From Arthrobacter bambusae (GTDB taxonomy: Bacteria; Actinomycetota; Actinomycetes; Actinomycetales; Micrococcaceae): a DNA stretch of 64,000 nt. The number at the start of each line of letters is the position of its first letter. The first letter of the stretch is position 1. Below are positions 9,151-17,668 of the stretch, in pieces. Where the stretch lies: assembly GCF_022606295.1 (NCBI RefSeq), contig NZ_JAHHZS010000004.1, positions 1-64,000 on the forward strand. The letters are read 5' to 3'. Both the position numbers and the translations under genes were made by a program. Below the pieces are notes generated by a model, which was not told where the DNA came from, made no database searches, and worked only from the letters and a program-made list of their open reading frames with translations.

Positions 9151-10301
9151 TACGGAATGTAGTCCGGCTCTCTTCCGCGGACGACCAGGGCAGGATCCGT
9201 CTGTGAAAACTCGTGGATGAGCTCGGCGATGAGCGCGTGGACAAGGCCAGTACGTTCGATCCATGCGCCAACGAGCGCGTGTTCATTGCTAGCGTGCGCA
9301 CCACCGCCCACTGCGCCGAGCCCGTCGAGCGTTGGGACGCCGATCCCGGCCGTGAAGTTGCCATCGGAGGCTCCACCGACCGAGGCGCCCTCAAGGCGGC
9401 CGAGCCCGAGCTCCACAGCCAACCGGCTGGCGCGGGCGAACAAATCCAGCGCGGCCGATTCCTCGAGTGGCGGACGGTTCGCCCCACCGGTGATGTTCAG
9501 CACGGCATCAGGTAACGTCGCTGCGAGCGCGCGCATTGCGGTGTCCACCCTGTCTTGCTCGGCGAGCGTGCGCACGCGCACGTCCACGGCGAAGCTGGAT
9601 GCGGCTGGGACGGTGTTCGTGGTCGTACCGGAGCATAGCAATGTCGGGGTGACCGTCGTGCCGAGTTCCGCGTCGCCGAGGCTTGCGACGGCAAGGATCT
9701 GGTGCGCGGCCTCGATCGAAGCGTTGACACCCCGCTCGGGCTCGAGACCGGCATGCGCCGCCCGCCCTTGCACTGCGACCTCGTAGAGTGAGACGCCCTT
9801 GCGGGCAACCTTGAGGGCGCCACCGTCGGCCGATGCCTCGAGAACGAGGGCAGCGGCGCATCCAATGGCCTCGTCTTCGATGAGCTGCCGGGAGCTGGGC
9901 GAACCGAGCTCCTCGTCGCCGGTTACCAGGAGGCTCACGCCGTCGCGGTTCGGAAGTGCCGCAATGGCGTGGAGCGCCATCACGAGTCCCACCTTCATGT
10001 CGAAGCAGCCCGGCCCGCGCAGCACGTCGCCGTGGATCTCGAACGGATGCTCGATGAGCGATCCGATCGGCCAGACCGTGTCATGGTGGCAGAGTACGAG
10101 AACCCGGGGGGTACCGAAGCGCCAGCGCAGGTGGGTACGTCCCTCGATCACGATCCGCTCGGGGGAACAGCCGAGCAGCCGTTCCCCGAGCTCCGTGATC
10201 GTGTCCGCGCTGCGGGCGACGGCGGTCAGGTCTGTCGAGGGCGACTCGCGTTCAACAACCGTACGCAGGTCTTCGAGCATCTGCTTGGTGTCGAAGTTCA
10301 C
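9150..10301 (-). CDS. M20 family peptidase/deacylase, candidate N-succinyl-L-amino acid hydrolase
   Basis: A 383-aa two-zinc hydrolase of the ArgE/DapE/CPG2 family. The first metal motif is H72-H-D74 (LCHHDTVW), followed by GCFDMKVG, the catalytic/metal pair in GDEELGS, and the late His in GGGAHASNEH. A dimerisation (lid) domain lies in the middle. I start at the GTG at 10301, which overlaps the stop of the upstream S9-S12 gene (GTGA) and so is coupled to it; the longer reading would run 84 bases into that gene. In the NSAR pathway an M20 enzyme removes succinate from the L-product, making the inversion irreversible. A generic carboxypeptidase or aminoacylase role remains possible. Confidence 0.85.
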   Translation of the reverse strand: MNFDTKQMLEDLRTVVERESPSTDLTAVARSADTITELGERLLGCSPERIVIEGRTHLRWRFGTPRVLVLCHHDTVWPIGSLIEHPFEIHGDVLRGPGCFDMKVGLVMALHAIAALPNRDGVSLLVTGDEELGSPSSRQLIEDEAIGCAAALVLEASADGGALKVARKGVSLYEVAVQGRAAHAGLEPERGVNASIEAAHQILAVASLGDAELGTTVTPTLLCSGTTTNTVPAASSFAVDVRVRTLAEQDRVDTAMRALAATLPDAVLNITGGANRPPLEESAALDLFARASRLAVELGLGRLEGASVGGASDGNFTAGIGVPTLDGLGAVGGGAHASNEHALVGAWIERTGLVHALIAELIHEFSQTDPALVVRGREPDYIP

Positions 10302-13300
10302 TGCGCCACCTTGGGCATTGCCCGCGCACCGAAATGCACGTACTGCTCGCCCGTCGGCAGTGAGTAGAAAACCAGCGAGAGCCACCCCTGAGTGCCGGGC
10401 GCCCGCAGCGCGAATTGGCCATCGCTCACCGGAGTGAGGGCGTACTCTTCGACGGGATTCGGCCTGGATTCGGCGACGACGCCGCTCACGGTCGTGCGCA
10501 TGCGCACGGCCTCCTCCTCCATAAAGACCTCCATGACTACGCTGGAGCGCTCGTAGGTACCGAGATACCGCGACATGTCGCCCGTGTACGGCTCGGCCGG
10601 CGGGCCGAACGATCCCGTAATCGAGATATCGGCCAGCTCGCCGAAAATCTCGTTGTAGAGCTCGGTGTACAGATCGTGCGTGTTGCCGCCGTTGGTGAGC
10701 AGCGTCACGGCGATGCCATCTTCTGGCAGGATGCGCAGGAAGGCGGCCTGGCCGATCGTGTTGCCATCGTGACCGTAGAGGCGCTTTCCGCCCCAGTCGA
10801 AGCGGATCCAGCCGAGGCCCCAGGAGTCGCCAAGCACGTACGGGTCGGGAACGTCGGTCTGGTGTGTGGTCATGAGCTCAGCGCTCCCGCCCGAGAGAAT
10901 GCGGGTACCGTCGGCCGCGAGCCCGGACTTGAGATGCATGCGGGCGAACTCGAGCACATCCGCCGCGCTGGCATCGATGAGGCCGGCAGGGCCAAGCGAA
11001 CGGGGGAGTGACCACATCGGAGCGAGAGTTGGGCCGTTCTCATCGGCGCCCACATGGCCGGCGGCGGCACGGTGAAGCAGAGCCTCCTCTGGCAGCGTCA
11101 CGGTGTGCTTGAGACCGAGCGGTGTGAACAGGCGATCGCGAAGGGCATCATCCCAGCTGAGACCCGTGAGCTTCTCGATCACGCGGCCCATGACTGCGTA
11201 GCCGGAGTTGCAGTACGAGAAGGTCGCCCCGATGGGGTGGTTCTGCTTGACCTCCGAGAGGGCATCGACGTACTTTTCGAGGCAGTCGTCGCCACGTCCG
11301 GTGTCGGTGAAAACGTCACCGTCAATGCCGCTGGTGTGGGTGAGCAGGTGGCGCATCGTCACCGAGTTGCTCACCTCGGCGTCGGCAACCCGGAACTCGG
11401 GGACCACGTCGAGGATCGGGGCATCGAGGTTGAGCTTGCCCTCGTCGACGAGCTGCATGATGACTGTCGCCGTCCACACCTTCGAGATCGAGCCAATCTG
11501 GAAGACGGAGTCGTTGGTGGTTTCGACACCGGTATTGATGTTGAGAACGCCGTGGCTCGCTAGGACAGGTTCCTCGCCGAGGCGCAGGATGCCGAGCGTG
11601 GCCCCAGGAACTTTGTGGGCGGCCGCCAGTTCGCTCAGGCGCTGCTGCCAGTGCGCGGCGTTGAGAGCCTTCTTGCGGACAGGGGTACCGGCGGCCGGGG
11701 CATAGCGCTCCACCCAGTCGACGATGCGCTCGTTCCAGTCGGCGCGGTGCGAGGGTGCCCCGCCGAGAATAAATAGGTGCGAGCCGCCCGGGTAAAGCAC
11801 GAGCTCGCTCGGAACATCCTGTTCGCGGAGGGCGGTGAACCACTGCTCGGCTTGGCCGACTGGGCAGCGGTCGTCCTCGCCGCCCTGCACGATCAGGGTC
11901 GGAGTGCGAACCTGGCCCACCTGGCTGTAGGGCGATTGCGGGGCGAGGAGTTCCGGGTTCTTCCACGGCAGGGCACCGCTCTCGAGGCGCGACAGGAAGT
12001 GGCCGGCATCCGATGTACCCGCGACGCTCGTGAGATCGGCGACGACACCCCCGGCGACAGCAGCGGCGAAGCGGTTGTCGCGCGAGGTCAGATAGCAGGT
12101 CATGAAGCCGCCGTAGCTGTAGCCGGTGACGGCGAGGCGTGCGGGGTCGGCAACACCCTCGGCGACGAGATCGTCGATCGGCTCGAGGAAGTCCTTGGCA
12201 TCACTCGTGCCCCAGCCGCCGAGAGCTCCGCGGAAGAAGTCGTTGCCGTAGCCGTCGCTCCCGCGTGGGTTGACCGTGAGCACAGCCCATCCGCGGGCAA
12301 CGAGTTCGTGGTGGTAGGCGTGGAAGGGGTCGGCGGCTCCGTTCCACGCATTGTGCGGCCCGCCATGCACATCGAGCAGGAGCGGGAGGGGGCCGGTGCG
12401 TTGCGGGTCGCGGCGCAGCCAGCCGTGCACGACTAAGCCATCCGAGATCGTGAAGCTCCGCGTCTCGGCGACGATGACGCCGGTCTCCTCTGGCGAGTAG
12501 CTCGTGAGCACCGAAACGGTCCCAGAGCACAGATCGACCGTGGCGACTTCACCGAAGGACGTTTCCGTCGCGAGCACGATCGCGGCGGTGTTGCCGACGA
12601 CGGAGACGCCGGACACATTGGCCGCTCCGCCGACGATGACGCGCGGCACCTCACCGTCGATGCTCGTAGTGTAAAGGTGGGTGTAACCACCGTCGCGCAG
12701 GCAGAAGACGACTGTCTGGCCATCCGCACTCAGCTGCGGGAGAGCCCCGGGGTAGCCTGCGCCACCCGGCATGACATTTCGGTCGAGAGCCGAAGAGATG
12801 TCTCGTGGCGCTTCGCCGTCGAGGGGAAGGAGCAGCACGCTCGCGTTTCCCACCTCGGCATCGGTGCGACCGACGGCGATGAGCTTGGCGGCATCAGGCG
12901 TCCAGCCGGTGACGGAGAGCTGCACGTCGGCCGCACCCACGAGGCGTGGCCTGGCATTGCCATCGCTCGAGGAAATCACGTAGGCGGCCGTCTCGAAGGT
13001 GAGGTCTGAATCGGCCTCCTTGCCGGTGGAGAAGGCGATCCTTTCGCCGTCCGGCGACCAGACCGGATCGCCGGCGTGCCAGTCGCCACGGGTCAGCTGG
13101 GTGATTTCGCCGCTGCCGAGGCTCAGGACATGGATGTGCTTGCGCAGAGTGCCAAGGAGACCGGCGCCGTCGGCCTTGTAGCCGAGCCTGTTTGCGACGA
13201 TTGGTGCCGTGCGGCGCTTCGCGAAGTCTTCGCTGCCTTCGCCGGGCAGCGCGGCGGAGTCGATGGGGCCGGAGAACGCGATGCGTGTGCCGTCGCCGCT

Positions 13301-13642
13301 CCACACGGGGGCGCCAGCGCCGAGAGTCTGCGTCGTGACCTGCTCGGCTTCGCCGCCGCCGATCGGCAGAACCCAAATCTGGGGCGGCCCGTCCTGGGCG
13401 CGCAGGAAGGCTAGACGTGTTCCATCCGGGCTCCATATCGGCGTCGAGTCGCCGGTCCCCCGGGTCAACCGGCGCGGTTCGCCGCCCTCAGCGGCCACGA
13501 GCCACAGCGAGCGTTCGTCGCGGTCTTCTGCGCGGTTGGTGGTCTTGAGAACGTAAGCGATGCTGCTGCCGTCCGGCGACAGAGCGGGCTGCTCTGGAAG
13601 CTGCGTGGCAATGAGGTCGTCAATTACACGTTGTTGTGCCAT
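10298..13642 (-). CDS. Fused S9 prolyl oligopeptidase + S12 beta-lactamase-fold peptidase (copy B)
   Basis: A 1114-aa paralogue of the protein at 1999-5406 with the same order: beta-propeller, S9 hydrolase domain, S12 domain and C-terminal tail. The S9 nucleophile is Ser509 in GYSYGG, followed by GGEDDRCPV and PGGSHLFIL, which carry the Asp and His. The S12 motifs are S718-ISK721, YCNSGY and HDGNTIG. No signal peptide is seen. The ATG at 13642 follows AGGAG. It is the penultimate gene of the long minus-strand array, 59 bases after the transporter ATPase gene, and its stop overlaps the M20 start. Two copies with intact active sites argue that the fusion is functional and not a chance join. Confidence 0.92.
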   Translation of the reverse strand: MAQQRVIDDLIATQLPEQPALSPDGSSIAYVLKTTNRAEDRDERSLWLVAAEGGEPRRLTRGTGDSTPIWSPDGTRLAFLRAQDGPPQIWVLPIGGGEAEQVTTQTLGAGAPVWSGDGTRIAFSGPIDSAALPGEGSEDFAKRRTAPIVANRLGYKADGAGLLGTLRKHIHVLSLGSGEITQLTRGDWHAGDPVWSPDGERIAFSTGKEADSDLTFETAAYVISSSDGNARPRLVGAADVQLSVTGWTPDAAKLIAVGRTDAEVGNASVLLLPLDGEAPRDISSALDRNVMPGGAGYPGALPQLSADGQTVVFCLRDGGYTHLYTTSIDGEVPRVIVGGAANVSGVSVVGNTAAIVLATETSFGEVATVDLCSGTVSVLTSYSPEETGVIVAETRSFTISDGLVVHGWLRRDPQRTGPLPLLLDVHGGPHNAWNGAADPFHAYHHELVARGWAVLTVNPRGSDGYGNDFFRGALGGWGTSDAKDFLEPIDDLVAEGVADPARLAVTGYSYGGFMTCYLTSRDNRFAAAVAGGVVADLTSVAGTSDAGHFLSRLESGALPWKNPELLAPQSPYSQVGQVRTPTLIVQGGEDDRCPVGQAEQWFTALREQDVPSELVLYPGGSHLFILGGAPSHRADWNERIVDWVERYAPAAGTPVRKKALNAAHWQQRLSELAAAHKVPGATLGILRLGEEPVLASHGVLNINTGVETTNDSVFQIGSISKVWTATVIMQLVDEGKLNLDAPILDVVPEFRVADAEVSNSVTMRHLLTHTSGIDGDVFTDTGRGDDCLEKYVDALSEVKQNHPIGATFSYCNSGYAVMGRVIEKLTGLSWDDALRDRLFTPLGLKHTVTLPEEALLHRAAAGHVGADENGPTLAPMWSLPRSLGPAGLIDASAADVLEFARMHLKSGLAADGTRILSGGSAELMTTHQTDVPDPYVLGDSWGLGWIRFDWGGKRLYGHDGNTIGQAAFLRILPEDGIAVTLLTNGGNTHDLYTELYNEIFGELADISITGSFGPPAEPYTGDMSRYLGTYERSSVVMEVFMEEEAVRMRTTVSGVVAESRPNPVEEYALTPVSDGQFALRAPGTQGWLSLVFYSLPTGEQYVHFGARAMPKVAQ

Positions 13643-13701
13643 CGTGTGGGTCTCCTGATCAATGAGTTACGCGGTGCGGGGTTTGGCTGGAGCGGATGCT
13701 G

Positions 13702-14688
13702 TTACCAAGAGGGTTCGAAAGGTTGGGGTACACGGTCCCTCGTGGGGTCGGCGAAGTGGCAGGCCGTGGCGTGCCCCGGCGTCGTAGGAAGCTGTGGCGC
13801 GCTCTGCACGCAGATCTGACGCTCGGGGTGGACGAGCGGCCCGATCGGGCAACGGGGGTTGAATCGGCAACCGCTCGGCGGGTGATGTGGGTCTGCGGGT
13901 TCGACGTCCATCGGAGCGGCCGGATCAACGGCAAGAAGGTCGCCGTTGCGGGTCGGCACGGATGCGAGCAGCTCGCGGGTATACGGGTGCTTGGCGTTGT
14001 TCAACACCTCATCGACCGGTCCGAGCTCGACGATGTGGCCGAGGTACATCACTGCGATGTAGTCGCTCAGATAGCGCACGACCGAAAGGTTGTGCGAGAT
14101 GAACAGCATCGTGAGTTCCAGCTCGGCGCAGACATTGCGCACTAGGTTCAGGACCGAGCCCTGCACCGAGACGTCAAGCGCCGAGGTGATCTCATCGGCG
14201 ATGATGACCTCGGGTCGTGCGGCGAGCGCCCTAGCGAGGCCAATGCGCTGACGTTGGCCGCCCGAGAGAGCGCCAGGGAGTGAACCCGCACGGTCGGGGT
14301 CAAGGTTGACAAGCTTAAGCAAGCGCCCGACCTCGGCGCGCTTGGCCGCGGCTGAGGAGAACGTGCCACGCGGAATCATCTCGGCGATGGACTCGCCGAT
14401 CGCCATCCGTGGATCGAGCGAGGAGAACGGATCCTGAAAGACCATCTGAATTGGGTGCCGGCGCCGCAGTTTCGCGACGTCGACGCCGTCGAGCGTGATC
14501 GCGCCGCCCGTGACAGGAGCGAGTCCGATGGCGGCGCGGGCGAGCGTCGACTTGCCCGAGCCTGATTCGCCGACGAGGCCGACGACCGAACCGGAGGGGA
14601 TGGTCAGCGAGACGTCATCGACGGCGGTCAGGCCTGTGCTGCGGGATCCATATCTCACGCTGACATGATCAAAACGTAGCTCGCTCAC
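13702..14688 (-). CDS. Peptide ABC transporter ATP-binding subunit (OppF/DppF-like)
   Basis: A 328-aa cytoplasmic ATPase that energises peptide import. It has Walker A GESGSGKST, Q-loop region FQDPFSS, signature LSGGQRQR, Walker B VIIADEIT and the H-loop in FISHN. The C-terminal Cys-containing oligopeptide/dipeptide extension (GCRFNPRCP) is present. The GTG start at 14688 follows GGAGG by seven bases and overlaps the previous stop (GTGA). It pairs with the ATPase half of the neighbouring fusion protein to give the two different nucleotide-binding domains normal for Opp/Dpp systems. Confidence 0.92.
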   Translation of the reverse strand: MSELRFDHVSVRYGSRSTGLTAVDDVSLTIPSGSVVGLVGESGSGKSTLARAAIGLAPVTGGAITLDGVDVAKLRRRHPIQMVFQDPFSSLDPRMAIGESIAEMIPRGTFSSAAAKRAEVGRLLKLVNLDPDRAGSLPGALSGGQRQRIGLARALAARPEVIIADEITSALDVSVQGSVLNLVRNVCAELELTMLFISHNLSVVRYLSDYIAVMYLGHIVELGPVDEVLNNAKHPYTRELLASVPTRNGDLLAVDPAAPMDVEPADPHHPPSGCRFNPRCPIGPLVHPERQICVQSAPQLPTTPGHATACHFADPTRDRVPQPFEPSW

Positions 14689-16643
14689 TGCGCGCCTCCC
14701 ACGGTTGCGACCGGCGCAGCTTCCGTGCGCGGTGCGGCGGTGCTGAGTTCCGGCAGTGTCACGCGAGTATCGCCCCCTACGGGGTTCCAGCAGGCGACCC
14801 GGTGCTTGTCTCTGTGGGTCTCCAGCTCGGGGTCGGACTCGCGACACTGTACCGTCGCCAGCGGGCAACGAGCCGCGAAGGCGCATCCGAGCGGTACCTC
14901 GCCGGGTGCCGGCGGGCGGCCGGGAATCACACCGAGGGGCTGTTCGCGGTCGGTGTCGAGATCGGGCACGACCTCAAGCAAGGCGCGGGTATAGGGATGG
15001 CGTGCGCCCGTGTAGAGTTCCGCCGTCGGAAGATCTTCGACGACGCGGCCGGCGTACATGACAAGCACGCGTTCGCAGCTTTGCGAGACGACTGCGATGT
15101 CGTGGCTGATCAGCAGGATCGCCGCGTTCGTGTCGGTGCGCACCCGTTCGAGGAGCCGAAGAACCTGGCGCTGCACCGTTACATCCAGGGCGGTGGTCGG
15201 TTCGTCGGCGATGATCAGTTTGGGCCTGTTCATGAGGCCCATCGCGATCATCGCGCGCTGTCGCATCCCGCCCGAGAATTCGTGAGGGTACTGTTCGGCG
15301 CGCCGGGTGGCCGCGGGCACGCGCACTGCCTGAAGCTGCTTGACGGCGCGTTTCATGGCGTCCTTTTTGCTCATGCCCTGGTGTTCCTGTGCGGCCTCGG
15401 CGAGTTGGCTGCCGATGCGCCGGGTGGGGTTGAACGAGGTCATTGGATCCTGAAACACCATTGCGAGTGATGTGCCGAGCAGCCCACGAATGGTCTTCTC
15501 CGGCGCGGTGAGCATCTGGATGCCGTTGAACTCGAGTCGATCGGCGTCCACCACACCCGGCGGTTCGATGAGCCGTGAGGCGGCCAGCGCGGTCAGGCTC
15601 TTGCCCGAGCCGGATTCGCCGACCACCCCCAGCGCCTCACCCTCCCTGACCTCGAAGCTCACCCCGCGAACGGGGTGCACCAGACCGTTGGGGGTTGGGT
15701 ACGAGACGCGAAGGTTCTCGATGCTGAGAATCGTGCCGACGGAAACGTTAGGAAAGGCGGGAACCGTACGAGTTGCGGGCTGTGGCAGGGGCGGGAGCGT
15801 CCAACGACCGGTGGCCACGCGGCCGCCGGCAACGGATGCGGCGGTCTCTCCGAGCAGGTTGAACGCGAGGCCGGCAACGACGACGGCGACGGCCGGGCCG
15901 AAGGCTGCGGCGGGGTTGATGTAGATGCGGTTGAGTCCCTCGCTGAGCAGCTTTCCCCAGTCGTAGGCGGGAACCTGTACGCCGATACCGAGAAAAGACA
16001 AGCCGGCGAAGGCCAGTAGCGCGCCGCCGGCTGCAACGGTCGCGTTGACGATGAGAGGCTCGGCAATGTTTGGCAGTACGTGCCGGATGAGCACACGCAG
16101 CCGCGAGACCCCGGCGGCGCGCGCGGCAGAGATGAAGTCACGGCCCGCGATCGCGGCAGACATAGTCTGAGTGAGGCGGGCAAAGCTCGGGGCCATGGCC
16201 AAACCGATCGCGAACACGGCCCCGGTCGCGCCGACACCGAAGACCGCGGCCAAGAACAGCGCGAGCAGGAGGCCAGGGAACGCGACGGCAATGTTGACGA
16301 TGCCGACGACGAGGCGTGCGGCCCAACGCGGGAGTACTGATGGGGCCGTACCGAGCAGGGTTCCGACAGTGACGCCGATGACGACGGCGATGACCGCGAG
16401 TGCGACCGAGAGCTGGGTAGCGATCAACACGCGGGCGAGAACGTCGCGACCCAGCGCATCCGTTCCAAGGAGGTGCTCCGCGCTTGGACCCTGCTGTGTG
16501 CCAGCGGTGTCGATGGCCTCGGCCTGTGCGCCCCAGAGCAGTGGGGCAAAGATCGCAAGCAGGGCAACGATAAGGACGAGAACCGTGGCGGTGGCACCGA
16601 CCGGGCTACGGACGATGGAAAGCCATTTCAGACGAGTGGGCAT
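14685..16643 (-). CDS. Peptide ABC transporter permease-ATPase fusion (DppC-DppD type)
   Basis: A 652-aa protein joining a DppC-like permease (about residues 1-285; five to six membrane segments, EAA-type loop around ARAAGVSRLRVLIRHVLPN) to a DppD-like ATPase (about 315-610; GESGSGKSL, FSGGMRQR, LIIADEPT, C-terminal GCAFAARCP). Such fusions are known in actinobacterial dipeptide/oligopeptide/nickel systems. The ATG at 16643 follows GGGAG and shares one base with the stop of the upstream permease (TGATG). Together with the adjacent permease, ATPase and lipoprotein it completes the importer. Substrate is inferred to be peptides from the surrounding peptidases. Confidence 0.92.
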   Translation of the reverse strand: MPTRLKWLSIVRSPVGATATVLVLIVALLAIFAPLLWGAQAEAIDTAGTQQGPSAEHLLGTDALGRDVLARVLIATQLSVALAVIAVVIGVTVGTLLGTAPSVLPRWAARLVVGIVNIAVAFPGLLLALFLAAVFGVGATGAVFAIGLAMAPSFARLTQTMSAAIAGRDFISAARAAGVSRLRVLIRHVLPNIAEPLIVNATVAAGGALLAFAGLSFLGIGVQVPAYDWGKLLSEGLNRIYINPAAAFGPAVAVVVAGLAFNLLGETAASVAGGRVATGRWTLPPLPQPATRTVPAFPNVSVGTILSIENLRVSYPTPNGLVHPVRGVSFEVREGEALGVVGESGSGKSLTALAASRLIEPPGVVDADRLEFNGIQMLTAPEKTIRGLLGTSLAMVFQDPMTSFNPTRRIGSQLAEAAQEHQGMSKKDAMKRAVKQLQAVRVPAATRRAEQYPHEFSGGMRQRAMIAMGLMNRPKLIIADEPTTALDVTVQRQVLRLLERVRTDTNAAILLISHDIAVVSQSCERVLVMYAGRVVEDLPTAELYTGARHPYTRALLEVVPDLDTDREQPLGVIPGRPPAPGEVPLGCAFAARCPLATVQCRESDPELETHRDKHRVACWNPVGGDTRVTLPELSTAAPRTEAAPVATVGGAQ

Positions 16644-17647
16644 CAGGACTCCCGGATTGTAGAGCGCGGGTCGAGAAGTGCAAGCACGATATCGATTACG
16701 AGGTTGACGAGAAGTACACCGATTCCATAGATGAGCACGACGGACTGCACCACCGGGTAGTCCTTGGACAGGATGGACTGCACGATCATGGTGCCGAGGC
16801 CGGGCCAAGCGAAGATGTTCTCGACAAGTACGGTGCCCGCGACCATGCCGCTGATGAGGAGACCGGTGAGCGTGAGCGTCGCCGTCATGGCATTGGGGAG
16901 GGCGTGGCGGATATAGATTTTGCGGGGCGCCAGGCGCTTGGCGCGGGCGGTGCGAACGAAGTCTTGGCCGAGGACGCTGAGGACCTCGACGCGGATGATG
17001 CGTGAGAAGACAGCGATTGGCCCGATGGCCAGAGCGATGACGGGTAAGACCAGCCCTAGCGGGCTGTCATTGCCCGCGATCGGGAACCACTCGAGGTTGA
17101 CCGCGAAGATGTAGACGAGCCCGACGCCGAGGAGGAACTCGGGGATCGCGGCGAACACCACACAGACGATGGCGAAAGTGAGTTCGAGCCCGCGCCTGCG
17201 GCTGCCGCGGGTCGCCACGGCCATTGTGACGCCGAGCGGAAGGGCGATGAGTAGAACGAGGAGGCAGGCGAGCAGGGCGAGCTGCAGGGTGGCAGGTAAC
17301 CGTGTCGCGATAACGTGGGCGACCGGCTCGTTGGTGATGGTGGAAACTCCGAGGTTGCCGGTGAAGAGCTTGGCGAAATAGTTCACGTATTGCACGATCA
17401 GTGGTTGGTCGAGACCGAGCGCGGCGCGCCGGGCCTCGACCAACTCGGCTGGTGCGTTCATGCCGAGTGCCGCACGTACGGGATCGCCGGGCACGAGGTG
17501 GATCATGAGGAAGGCCGCCGTGATCAGCACCCACAGCGAGAGGATGAATTGTCCGCCGCGTCGGACCGCGAAGGTCAGCCAGGGGCTGATTCCTGCGCGT
17601 GATGCGGCAGTCGGTGCCGCCACCGTTTCGGTCATGGTGCTGGTCAT
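16643..17647 (-). CDS. Peptide ABC transporter permease (DppB-like)
   Basis: A 334-aa inner-membrane permease with about six transmembrane helices and the binding-protein-dependent transport loop (RAKRLAPRKIYIRHALPN near residue 215-235). The N-terminal helix contains LVPGDPVRAALG, a hallmark of DppB/OppB proteins. It lies 21 bases after the binding-protein gene and directly before the permease-ATPase fusion gene. Two close ATG codons (17647 and 17635) are possible starts; the first is used here. It forms the membrane pore with the permease half of the fusion protein. Confidence 0.92.
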   Translation of the reverse strand: MTSTMTETVAAPTAASRAGISPWLTFAVRRGGQFILSLWVLITAAFLMIHLVPGDPVRAALGMNAPAELVEARRAALGLDQPLIVQYVNYFAKLFTGNLGVSTITNEPVAHVIATRLPATLQLALLACLLVLLIALPLGVTMAVATRGSRRRGLELTFAIVCVVFAAIPEFLLGVGLVYIFAVNLEWFPIAGNDSPLGLVLPVIALAIGPIAVFSRIIRVEVLSVLGQDFVRTARAKRLAPRKIYIRHALPNAMTATLTLTGLLISGMVAGTVLVENIFAWPGLGTMIVQSILSKDYPVVQSVVLIYGIGVLLVNLVIDIVLALLDPRSTIRES

Positions 17648-17668
17648 GGGGCTACCAAACTTCCCGAG

